Shown here in pieces: positions 1 through 10,284 of a stretch of 64,000 nt of DNA. The stretch's first letter is position 1. Each line of letters opens with the position of its first letter. The position numbers and the translations under genes are program-made. Location of the stretch: NCBI RefSeq assembly GCF_006175985.1, contig NZ_SRSH01000014.1, positions 1 to 64,000 of the forward strand. Reading direction: 5' to 3'. A model generated the notes under the pieces. It was given only the letters and a program-made list of their open reading frames with translations, had not been told where the DNA came from and did not search any database. This stretch comes from Methylotetracoccus oryzae. Its GTDB lineage: Bacteria; Pseudomonadota; Gammaproteobacteria; Methylococcales; Methylococcaceae.

Positions 1-54
1 GGTCTGCTTCTTCTTCTGGTCATAGGCCAGCGAGGCGAAGGTCGTCTGTTTCAT
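1..54 (-). CDS. IS5-family transposase, N-terminal fragment (cut by window edge)
   Basis: Only the first 18 codons are present. The reading from the ATG at 54 gives MKQTTFASLAYDQKKKQT, the typical N-terminus of IS5-family DDE transposases, which usually continues with a charged segment and a catalytic DDE domain. The catalytic domain is outside the window, so intactness cannot be judged. About 64 bases separate the start codon from the element end, as expected for a compact IS. Confidence 0.75.
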   Translation of the reverse strand, partial: MKQTTFASLAYDQKKKQT

Positions 55-118
55 CCGGTCACCGCGTTCACGTGCTCTGTTGGCGATAGCTTACCAGCCG
101 CATTTGTTCAGAGGCTCC
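1..118 (-). mobile_element. IS5-family insertion sequence, 5' terminal fragment
   Basis: The window opens inside an insertion sequence read on the minus strand. The first 54 bases encode the start of an IS5-type transposase. The bases at 102-118, read on the minus strand, begin GGAGCCTCTGAACAA, which resembles the terminal inverted repeat of the IS5 group. It is followed outward by TTAG at 119-122, which fits the YTAR four-base target duplication used by that group. The opposite end and the second target copy lie outside the window. The family assignment rests on the protein start and the terminus together; the exact IS is not identifiable. Confidence 0.75.
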
Positions 119-990
119 TTAGCGTCCCGCTCCTTGCTCCGCCGTGATGGGTAAGCGGAAGGAATTACCTGACAGGGCGGGTTGCTGCGCTTCAGGGGTC
201 GACTTCTCGGGCCTCGTTACCGTTTGATCATCGGTGCGTTGCCCCAGACACCGAACCGAACTTCAGCTGCACAACAGCAACCGTCTCGCAACACCGGGAA
301 GCAAGCCGTCATTTCGAATTGGGAAAGGCGCTGGGCGTCGAGTCGTCGCGACTCTTTGCCTACAACGGGGGAGGGTGATGAAACAGGCAGTTTTGCCGTT
401 CCGATCGCCGAGAGACCCATTCCATCTGCATCTCCGCCCGTTCGCCGATGTCAGAACATTTATCGGCTCTGCCGGGAAACATGATTGTCGAGACCCGCAC
501 GCCGACCGGGCGGGGTCCAAACACGTCGCAACGCCGCTCCATTCCAGAAGCTCGTCAGTCCGGAAATTTTACATTCCCCCCTCCCGGAACCTGCGCTTAG
601 CGCTTTTCGTCTTACAGAACAGAATAATACGATATTGGCACTCCTTTTGCTGAAGTGAAACCGGCACGGCTGTAAACCAAAGCGTTAAAGGGTAGCGCAA
701 AGGAATTACGGTACCTGCTTAACGGGAAAAAACTTTTCTCTCGCTGTGCTCTTGGACCGTCCCGTTTTCGAATCGAGGCCAGGTTTCGCATTCGGTCACG
801 GGGGGCCAAAAGCGGGTCTGGCAGACGGAAATGCCACATCGACCCGGGAATTCATTGAGAGTGCCCCGTGGAGTGAAGACGGGACACTAAGGCACGACCC
901 CAATACACCAGGACGTGCCGAGGGAAGGGGCACGTTCGTAATCGAATGTAATTTTACATCCAATATCGCTACACAAAGGTCCGCGCCAAT
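119..990. other. Non-coding or degenerate stretch beside the IS
   Basis: No reading frame here looks like a real gene. The frames that exist are short, rich in Arg/Ser/Pro and overlap in several phases, which is typical of chance frames in GC-rich DNA. Two items stand out: a sigma-54 promoter match at 635-651, and a 7-bp hairpin at 913-935 (ACGTGCC / GGCACGT) between that promoter and the ATP-grasp gene. The bases from about 590 to 740 are more AT-rich than the surroundings, as expected for a regulatory region. Confidence 0.6.
635..651 (+). promoter_or_regulatory. Sigma-54 (RpoN) promoter match
   Basis: The sequence TTGGCACTCCTTTTGCT matches the -24/-12 consensus (TTGGCAC, five bases, TTGCT) with correct GG-to-GC spacing. 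It points toward the ATP-grasp gene, whose ATG lies about 340 bases downstream, so the transcript would carry a long leader. Sigma-54 promoters need an activator bound upstream. I did not identify the activator or its binding site. Confidence 0.6.
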
Positions 991-2091
991 ATGATCACGA
1001 TCTTCATCTCGTCGGAACACACCTACACGTGGGGCACCTATCTCGCAACACATGGTGATTCCATCGCGTCCCGAGTCAAATTTATACCCTATGGCGAAAA
1101 GGTCGACGTAAGATCCATCCCGGCTGGCACGGTAATTTTCACCGACCTCGAGCGCCTGGTGCTAGGTCACAAACAGGCAGCGATCAAGGTTCATCGGGAG
1201 ATCTCACGCCATAGGCCTGATATCACGCTACTTAACTCCCCTCAGAGTTCGCTTCTGCGATATGACCTTCTGTCCGTACTGAAAAAAGCCGACATAAATG
1301 GGTTCAAGGTCTATCGCGCCGATCAGGACTGGAGTGGCGCTCGCTTTCCGGTATTCGTCCGGATTGCCGATGACCATGGTGCGCCGCGCACCAAATTGCT
1401 TTATAACGCGGCCGATGTTGAATCTGAAATTCGTGCCTTGACGGGCTTTAGATGGGATGGGCTATTCTCTCGGAAGAAAAAATCTGACAGGGCTTCTGTG
1501 GACGCTACGGAGAAAAGGTCATCCTCTCGGATCGACATTTCACTGCCGAAAGACAACTCCCTAATGGGCCGTTTGTGTCGGATTAGACGCCGCCTGCAGC
1601 GTCCGAAAGACATCGTCGTGTGCGAGTTCATCGATACGTCAAACGCCAACGGGCTGTATCACAAATACGGTGCATTCGTCGTCAATGGTCGCATCGTGCC
1701 CGCGCATTTGTGGTTTTCGGAGAACTGGGTGGTCAAGTTTGGCTCGTCGCATCAGGAACCGGAATACTGTCAACGTGAGTTGGACTATATCCGAGAAAAT
1801 CCGCATGCCAAACAGTTGCAAAGGGTATGTGAGTTAGCAAACATACAATATGGTCGAATTGACTACAGCGTCGACAGCATGAATCGAATCGCCGTATGGG
1901 AGATCAATACGAACCCGGTCGTTGTGCCTTACATCAGCAACCCGGAGATCGCCGACAAGCGCGAGCCGAGCCACGAGCTGTTCGCCATCGCGTTCAATGA
2001 AGCCCTGCGTAACCTGCCATGGAAGCCAAGAGAGGGCGTGGAGGCAGCGCGGCTTGATCAACCTGTTCACCAGCACTTGTTATCGGCGTGA
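991..2091 (+). CDS. ATP-grasp fold protein of unknown substrate
   Basis: The 366-residue protein resembles ATP-grasp ligases in its C-terminal half. YGRIDYSVD at about 287-295 followed by WEINTNP at 303-309 matches the conserved metal/ATP site, with the acidic residue and the ExN triad carried by D291, E304 and N306. LLNSP at 80-84 precedes a segment typical of the pre-grasp region. An insert at about 155-200 is rich in Lys, Arg and Ser. Such enzymes join a carboxylate to an amine or thiol using ATP, but substrate and product cannot be read from the sequence. No partner gene is adjacent: an IS end and non-coding DNA lie upstream and a gene-poor kilobase downstream. A weak AAAGG ribosome site precedes the ATG. 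A sigma-54 site 340 bases upstream suggests conditional expression. Transfer with the accessory region is possible. Confidence 0.75.
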   Translation: MITIFISSEHTYTWGTYLATHGDSIASRVKFIPYGEKVDVRSIPAGTVIFTDLERLVLGHKQAAIKVHREISRHRPDITLLNSPQSSLLRYDLLSVLKKADINGFKVYRADQDWSGARFPVFVRIADDHGAPRTKLLYNAADVESEIRALTGFRWDGLFSRKKKSDRASVDATEKRSSSRIDISLPKDNSLMGRLCRIRRRLQRPKDIVVCEFIDTSNANGLYHKYGAFVVNGRIVPAHLWFSENWVVKFGSSHQEPEYCQRELDYIRENPHAKQLQRVCELANIQYGRIDYSVDSMNRIAVWEINTNPVVVPYISNPEIADKREPSHELFAIAFNEALRNLPWKPREGVEAARLDQPVHQHLLSA

Positions 2092-3239
2092 CGCTGTGGT
2101 GGTGTGAAGGAGCCGAACCAGTGGGTTAGTCATGCGAGGGGCCCCACGCCTTTGAGTCCCTCGCTGCCCCGCCCGGCCTGCCTTCAGGGCAGAAGAAACT
2201 GTCCGCTGGGGTCTGCCCGGTCTCCGTTACCGAGCGGCATCACCCGAAGATCGCCCCTCGCTGCCATCTGAATGAGGCATCGGATCGCGCGAGGCCTTCT
2301 GAAGTTTCGATCCGTTCCCTTCCCAACCCCGGCCGCACTTTTTTGCGTGCGAGCGAAAGTGTGAACGAGTTCGCTGCGTAAAGCGAAAAAGGCGTCTACG
2401 CTTGGTTCTTTTTGATTGATTGCACGACTTCCATGACTCGTCACCAAAGCGATCTGCTCGTGTTCCTACGCCTTGCCGGAACCAAGTCCGGCGTCTGCTC
2501 CAACAATATCCCTTCAACAGTGATCGAATCCGCAGCACGCAGGGGTGGTCGCATTTGGTTCCTGGGGAATCGCGTTTTCGTCAGTAACTCTGCAACACTC
2601 TCACAGCAAATCAGACGCAGGGCGTCGCAGCAGACCGCATTGGACCAAACGTTCTAGATGGAGCGTGAGCCAACCGCCTTTCCTGCGGGCCACTGAAACG
2701 TAGCGGCGGTCACTGTGGAGAAGCCGACCCGTGAAGGCATTACCATATTGGGAGGCCGGGTTCCGGCGACCCCGACAGATGCGAAGACCGGTTTGGCGGT
2801 AGTACATATACGATGGGCATCCAGGGAGCGGCACGTCGGACAGACTGCCTCCAATGGACTAGCGAACGCGCGCATGTCGGTCGATGAATAACGGCGCGTT
2901 AAGCACTGGAGGCTTAGAGCGGCTGCCTGACATGGACCCATACCGACGTGGCGCCGACGAAGCGGCGCCAACTGGCCTACAAGCGCAGCATGATGCTTGC
3001 CTCAGGCCGGTCGTCCTGCCAGCCTCTAATCTAGCCGACTGCGATACGGCCTTGGCTGGCTTTCTGGTACTGCGGACCTCGCGTACCATAAAGCCGGTCA
3101 TTGGCACAACCTGAAATGGCCCGCCATCGCGGCTGCACTGTCGGTCATCACTACTTGCAGGTTTCAAGCGCCTATTTGACCCGCGCTTTATTGCCGAGGC
3201 AGCGCCTCAGTTGTTCCCGAGTTTGCTCTGTCACTGCCC
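2092..3239. other. Gene-poor stretch, no convincing coding sequence
   Basis: About 1.1 kb without a frame I would call a gene. The best candidate, 2412-2657 on the plus strand (81 codons), shows no recognisable domain and only moderate compositional bias. A perfect 7-bp inverted repeat lies at 2949-2970 (TGGCGCC / GGCGCCA). Nothing resembles a tRNA, an IS end or an array. The stretch may be decayed accessory DNA. Confidence 0.5.
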
Positions 3240-3764
3240 ATGGCTTACCCTCATGCGATGCCCAGGAAAAAAAACACCCAGCGCTGTGGGCCTGCCGAGC
3301 GGGCAAAAACCACCCCCCAGGGGTTGACCTTTTATGCCCAAAGCTTTTTGGAGGCGGCCTCAATGTGCCGAGGCCCTGATGAGGATTGGGGACCGATGGG
3401 TCCTGTTTCCGAGAGGGTGGTCATTCCTGCTCTGTATCTTCTGGGACACTCCATAGAGCTGTCGCTAAAGGCTTTCCTGCTGCACCGTGGCCTTGCACTG
3501 GAGGATCTACCGCTAATCGGCCACGACCTGGAGAAAGCTCTCGGAGAAGCGACGGCTCGGGGCCTCTCGTCGCACCTGGAGCTGTCCGGCGATCAGAGAG
3601 AGGCCCTGCGCTGCCTAAACGAACTCTATAAGAGCAAAGAGCTGGAGTATATCAAGACAGGAGAAAAGGTCTTCCCGGGCCTCATTTTGATCGCGGCGTT
3701 AGCCGAATGCTTGGTGCAGGCGGTTTGCCGGCTGGTTGGCCAGCCGCGCTGGGATCTTCGCTGA
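3240..3764 (+). CDS. HEPN-like domain protein
   Basis: A mostly helical 174-residue protein. The segment LLGHSIELSLKAFLLHRG at about 67-84, followed by IGHDLEKAL at 93-101, has the pattern of HEPN-superfamily proteins, whose members often act as RNases in toxin-antitoxin or defence systems or simply bind nucleotides. An R-x4-H arrangement (R107 to H112) is present, but it sits earlier than the usual catalytic position, so activity is uncertain. No nucleotidyltransferase antitoxin is adjacent; the nearest neighbours are gene-poor DNA and a tRNA on the other strand. The first ATG (3240) is used here, but ATG 3258 is an alternative. A short GC-rich hairpin follows the stop at 3770-3786. The assignment is by motif pattern only. 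Confidence 0.6.
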   Translation: MAYPHAMPRKKNTQRCGPAERAKTTPQGLTFYAQSFLEAASMCRGPDEDWGPMGPVSERVVIPALYLLGHSIELSLKAFLLHRGLALEDLPLIGHDLEKALGEATARGLSSHLELSGDQREALRCLNELYKSKELEYIKTGEKVFPGLILIAALAECLVQAVCRLVGQPRWDLR

Positions 3765-4011
3765 TAGAGAGCCCCGAGTCGGGGCTGCCCCCGAAGGGCG
3801 ATTGGCGATTGGCACTGATAGATTAATGGCGCGAGCCCGCGGACCGCCACAAGACTCCCGGCGCTCAGCCCGATTTCTTTTCCCCATCGTGCGTGTCGAG
3901 CTGGCGGGCGGGCAGCTAGTCTGTCGGTGAAACGCGTTACCCAAACAAGCGTGGGCGCGTCAGGTGTCTGGGTCTGCCGGTCCAGCGTAGCAAGTTCATG
4001 CCACCGGACAC
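3765..4011. other. Intergenic region after the HEPN-like gene
   Basis: No gene is visible. A hairpin with a 7-bp stem (AGCCCCG / CGGGGCT) at 3770-3786 lies just after the stop codon and may help end transcription, although no T-run follows. A short tandem copy of GGCGATT occurs at about 3797-3811. The rest is featureless. Confidence 0.5.
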
Positions 4012-4039
4012 AAAAAAGGGCAGTTATCCACAACTGCCC
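4012..4039 (-). terminator. Rho-independent terminator after tRNA-Gln
   Basis: On the minus strand a stem GGGCAGTT / AACTGCCC is followed directly by six T residues. It lies about 35 bases past the encoded CCA of the tRNA and would end transcripts from the rplM-rpsI-tRNA direction. A second hairpin, CAGCAAC / GTTGCTG at 4048-4067, is followed by TTTT on the plus strand and may stop transcription coming from the left. Confidence 0.8.
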
Positions 4040-4074
4040 GCGATTGCCAGCAACAAGTAAGTTGCTGTTTTGAT

Positions 4075-4148
4075 TGGCTGGGGGACTAGGATTCGAACCT
4101 AGGTTAACGGAGTCAGAGTCCGTTGTCCTACCACTAGACGATCCCCCA
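4075..4148 (-). tRNA. tRNA-Gln (anticodon CUG)
   Basis: The minus strand gives a full 74-base cloverleaf: acceptor stem starting TGGGGGA pairing with the TCCCCCA end, D-arm, anticodon loop CTCTGAC with anticodon CTG, T-arm with GGTTCGAATCC, discriminator G and an encoded CCA. CUG reads the glutamine codon CAG. It lies 70 bases downstream of rpsI on the same strand and may be read through from that operon. A strong terminator follows. Confidence 0.95.
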
Positions 4149-4219
4149 AGTATCGGGTGAAGCGGGCCGGACGCAACGCACTCACTACGGGTAAAGCGCT
4201 GCGAAGCGACCGTTGAAGC

Positions 4220-4612
4220 TTATCGCTTCGAGTACTGAGGACGCCGGCGGGCCTTGTGCAGGCCGACCTTCTTACGCTCGACCTCACGGGCATCGCGCGT
4301 GACGTAACCCGCGCGGCGCAGGTCGGACCGCAGGGCTTCGTCGTATTCGATCAGCGCACGGGTAAGGCCATGACGAATCGCGCCTGCCTGCCCGGATGGA
4401 CCGCCACCGCAAACCTTCACGTTCACGTCGACCTTGTCAGCCAGATCGACCAGTTCGAGCGGCTGCAACACGACCATCTGGTCAGTCTTCCGACCGAAAT
4501 AGTCGGCGAGAACCTTGTTGTTGATCGTGATTTGTCCCTTGCCCGGCTTCGCGTAAACGCGCGCAACGGCGCTCTTGCGGCGCCCGGTACCGTAGTAGCT
4601 GATCTGTGCCAT
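4220..4612 (-). CDS. rpsI: 30S ribosomal protein S9
   Basis: The 130-residue protein is S9 (uS9), which binds the head of the small subunit and places its C-terminal tail near the P-site tRNA. The start [14 protein letters not shown] and the C-terminal tail ending RRRPQYSKR are family hallmarks, and the length is standard for gammaproteobacteria. It lies 20 bases downstream of rplM, the usual rplM-rpsI pair, and is followed by tRNA-Gln. Confidence 0.98.
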   Translation of the reverse strand: MAQISYYGTGRRKSAVARVYAKPGKGQITINNKVLADYFGRKTDQMVVLQPLELVDLADKVDVNVKVCGGGPSGQAGAIRHGLTRALIEYDEALRSDLRRAGYVTRDAREVERKKVGLHKARRRPQYSKR

Positions 4613-4632
4613 GTGTGCTGTGAACTCGACGA

Positions 4633-5061
4633 CTAGATTTCCAGCGCGAGCGGTTGCTGCGCCTGGTGATTATGGGTGGGGCCCGCATAAACCTTGAGCT
4701 TGCGGAACATCGCGCGGCCCAGTGGGTTCTTTGGCAACATACCCTGAACGGCAGTCTCGATGATGCGCTCCGGCTTGCGCTGACGCAGTTTGCCCAGGGT
4801 TATCGACTTCATGTTCCCGATGTATCCGGTGTGTTTGTAATACACCTTGTCCTGTTCCTTGGTGCCCGTGACACGCACTTTTTCGGCGTTGACCACGATG
4901 ATGTAGTCGCCGGTATCGACGTGCGGGGTATAAACAGGTTTGTGCTTGCCGCGCAGTCGGCGGGCGATCTCTGTGCTCAACCGGCCGAGAGTCTTGCCGT
5001 CGGCATCGATGACGAACCAGTCCCGCTTGACTTCGGCTGGCTTGGCGCTAAAGGTCTTCAT
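4633..5061 (-). CDS. rplM: 50S ribosomal protein L13
   Basis: The 142-residue protein is L13 (uL13), an early assembly protein of the large subunit. It starts MKTFSAKP and contains [19 protein letters not shown] and the [10 protein letters not shown] motif, all typical; the length is the family norm. It is the first gene of the rplM-rpsI pair. A promoter candidate lies at 5102-5130. In many bacteria this operon is controlled by L13 itself, but no regulatory fold was checked here. Confidence 0.98.
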   Translation of the reverse strand: MKTFSAKPAEVKRDWFVIDADGKTLGRLSTEIARRLRGKHKPVYTPHVDTGDYIIVVNAEKVRVTGTKEQDKVYYKHTGYIGNMKSITLGKLRQRKPERIIETAVQGMLPKNPLGRAMFRKLKVYAGPTHNHQAQQPLALEI

Positions 5062-5101
5062 TTCTTGTGTTCCAGTCTGAAGGCCGGATTAAAAGTCGGC
5101 C

Positions 5102-5130
5102 ATAATAACGTCTTGAGCGGCTCGAGGCAA
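5102..5130 (-). promoter_or_regulatory. Sigma-70 type promoter for rplM-rpsI
   Basis: On the minus strand a -35 box TTGCCT (5125-5130) and a -10 box TATTAT (5102-5107) are separated by exactly 17 bases. The predicted transcript start would lie about 35 bases upstream of the rplM ATG. Found by eye, not by scoring. Confidence 0.55.
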
Positions 5131-5180
5131 GCCTATGGCCCACTTCACTTTTGGGGGCATGCCGGGCAGGACGCGACGGA

Positions 5181-5531
5181 TCACGCCGACGCCGCCTTCG
5201 GCTCTGCGTAATCAGCCTGCCAGAATTTCTCGAGCTGATAGAACTCGCGTACTCGCGGTTGCATGACGTGCACGATGACATCCACCAGGTCGACGAGAAC
5301 CCATTCCCCGGTGATTTCACCTTCGACGCCGAGCGGAGGCACGCCGGCGTGTCTGGCATCTTCAACGACGCGCGAGGCGAGTGACTTCACGTGGCGGTCC
5401 GAGGTTCCGCTGGCGATGACCATGTAGTCGGCGATGCTGGTCTTGCCCCGCACGTCGATGACGCGCACATCAATGGCTTTGCCCTCATCGAGGGCCTTGA
5501 TGGCGATTGCGAGTATTTGTTCTGTTTGCAT
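5181..5531 (-). CDS. rsfS: Ribosomal silencing factor RsfS
   Basis: The 116-residue protein belongs to the RsfS/Iojap (DUF143) family, which binds L14 on the large subunit and blocks subunit joining when nutrients are low. Motifs include DVRGKTSIADYMVIASG near residues 26-42 and GEWVLVDLVDVIVHVM near 74-89, as expected; length is typical. In most gammaproteobacteria rsfS follows nadD downstream of leuS-lptE-holA. Here it lies immediately upstream of rplM-rpsI, and nadD is absent from the window although leuS-lptE-holA is at 35-39 kb. The placement beside another large-subunit gene makes functional sense. Confidence 0.95.
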   Translation of the reverse strand: MQTEQILAIAIKALDEGKAIDVRVIDVRGKTSIADYMVIASGTSDRHVKSLASRVVEDARHAGVPPLGVEGEITGEWVLVDLVDVIVHVMQPRVREFYQLEKFWQADYAEPKAASA

Positions 5532-5691
5532 ATCTTAAAGAGGGTTAAGGCAAGCCTCACCGAGCGTTGTGTTCCTGGCCACGACACGCAAGCACGCCGT
5601 CTGGGCGTCATGCCTGATCCGGATAGCTTAGAAGATGCGGCGTCCGATGCAAGCCTTGCCGCGCACCCTGAGATGTGTGCGGCACGCTTGT

Positions 5692-6681
5692 TCACTTGTA
5701 GCTTTCCAATACTTTGATGTAGTTGGCGCGTTCGAAAGCGGCGGGATTCTTGACCTTCCGATGGCTCATGATGCCACGGATCTGATCCACGGAGTCGAAT
5801 TCCCGGTCATGCAGCCACTCGCTCAGGCCAGAAACGAGTGTGCTGACGTAACCGGGACCATTCCGGAGGAGCGCGGAGGCCGTCATGACCGCATCCGCTC
5901 CGGCCAGGAGATACTTGATGACCTCGGCCGAGGTTTCGACGCCGCGCGTCGCGGCCAACGAGGCCTTGACGTGACCGTGCAACAGCGCGATCCACAGCAG
6001 CGGCAGGCGAATCTCGCCCGCCTGGCTCAGTTTCAGCGTTGGGGACACTTCGAGCCGGTCGATGTCGAGGTCGGGCTGGTAAAAGCGATTGAATAACACC
6101 AGCGCGTCCGCCCCGGCTTCATCCAGCCGATTGGTCATGTGGCCGATCGCGCTGAAGAACGGACTCAGTTTCAGCGCGACCGGAATCTTCACCGCCGCCT
6201 TCACCGTCTGCAAAATGTCCAGATAACGTTGCTCGACCTCCTGGCCCGAAATCGTGAGGTTGGCTTCGATGCCGTAGATGTTCAACTCCAGTCCCTGGGC
6301 ACCGGCCTGCTCGATTTGCCGGGCGTAATCCGTCCAGCCCTCTGCGGTGACACAGTTGAGGCTGGCGATCACCGGGATGTCGACGGCCTGCGTCGCGCGC
6401 CGAATCAGGTCCAGGTAGGCATCGGGCCCGGCCGGCTGGTCGTCGATCTCCGGAAAATAGCTCAGCGACTCCGCGAAGCTTAGGGTGCCGTGCTCCATGA
6501 AATGCTCGAAGGCCGCGCTTTCATTACGGATCTGCTCCTCGAACAGCGAGAACATCACGACCGCCGCGGCGCCCGCATCCTCGAGTTGCCGAATGCCATC
6601 GAGCGATTCGGACAAGGGCGAAGCCGAGGCAATGACCGGATGTTGCAGCTCGAGCCCCATGTAGCGTGTCTTCAGGTTCAT
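5692..6681 (-). CDS. Dihydroorotate-dehydrogenase-like flavoprotein (NifJ-associated)
   Basis: A 329-residue TIM-barrel protein of the class 1 dihydroorotate dehydrogenase superfamily, probably binding FMN. The start MNLKTRYMGLELQHPVI and the C-terminal GVETSAEVIKYLLAGADAV phosphate-binding region support this. Where true class 1 enzymes carry an N-x-S-C-P-N type segment with the catalytic Cys, this protein reads ELNIYGIEA, so the usual base is missing and pyrimidine synthesis is an unlikely role. The gene begins 11 bases after nifJ on the same strand and is probably co-transcribed, suggesting an electron-transfer or accessory flavin role with the pyruvate oxidoreductase. The link to NifJ is inferred from order. 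Confidence 0.85.
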   Translation of the reverse strand: MNLKTRYMGLELQHPVIASASPLSESLDGIRQLEDAGAAAVVMFSLFEEQIRNESAAFEHFMEHGTLSFAESLSYFPEIDDQPAGPDAYLDLIRRATQAVDIPVIASLNCVTAEGWTDYARQIEQAGAQGLELNIYGIEANLTISGQEVEQRYLDILQTVKAAVKIPVALKLSPFFSAIGHMTNRLDEAGADALVLFNRFYQPDLDIDRLEVSPTLKLSQAGEIRLPLLWIALLHGHVKASLAATRGVETSAEVIKYLLAGADAVMTASALLRNGPGYVSTLVSGLSEWLHDREFDSVDQIRGIMSHRKVKNPAAFERANYIKVLESYK

Positions 6682-6692
6682 GCGCGTCGTCC

Positions 6693-10280
<3,588 letters not shown>

Positions 10281-10284
10281 TGCC

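Noticed and set aside
831..890. 19-codon frame between the sigma-54 site and the ATP-grasp gene as a possible modified peptide
   Set aside because: It is basic and lacks the acidic/Thr-Ser core of known ATP-grasp-modified peptides, and its ribosome site is weak.
2412..2657. 81-codon plus-strand frame as a small gene
   Set aside because: No domain, no good ribosome site, and the surrounding kilobase is full of overlapping chance frames.
3805..3826. Second TTGGCAC near 3807 as another sigma-54 site
   Set aside because: The -12 TTGC element is missing at the required distance.
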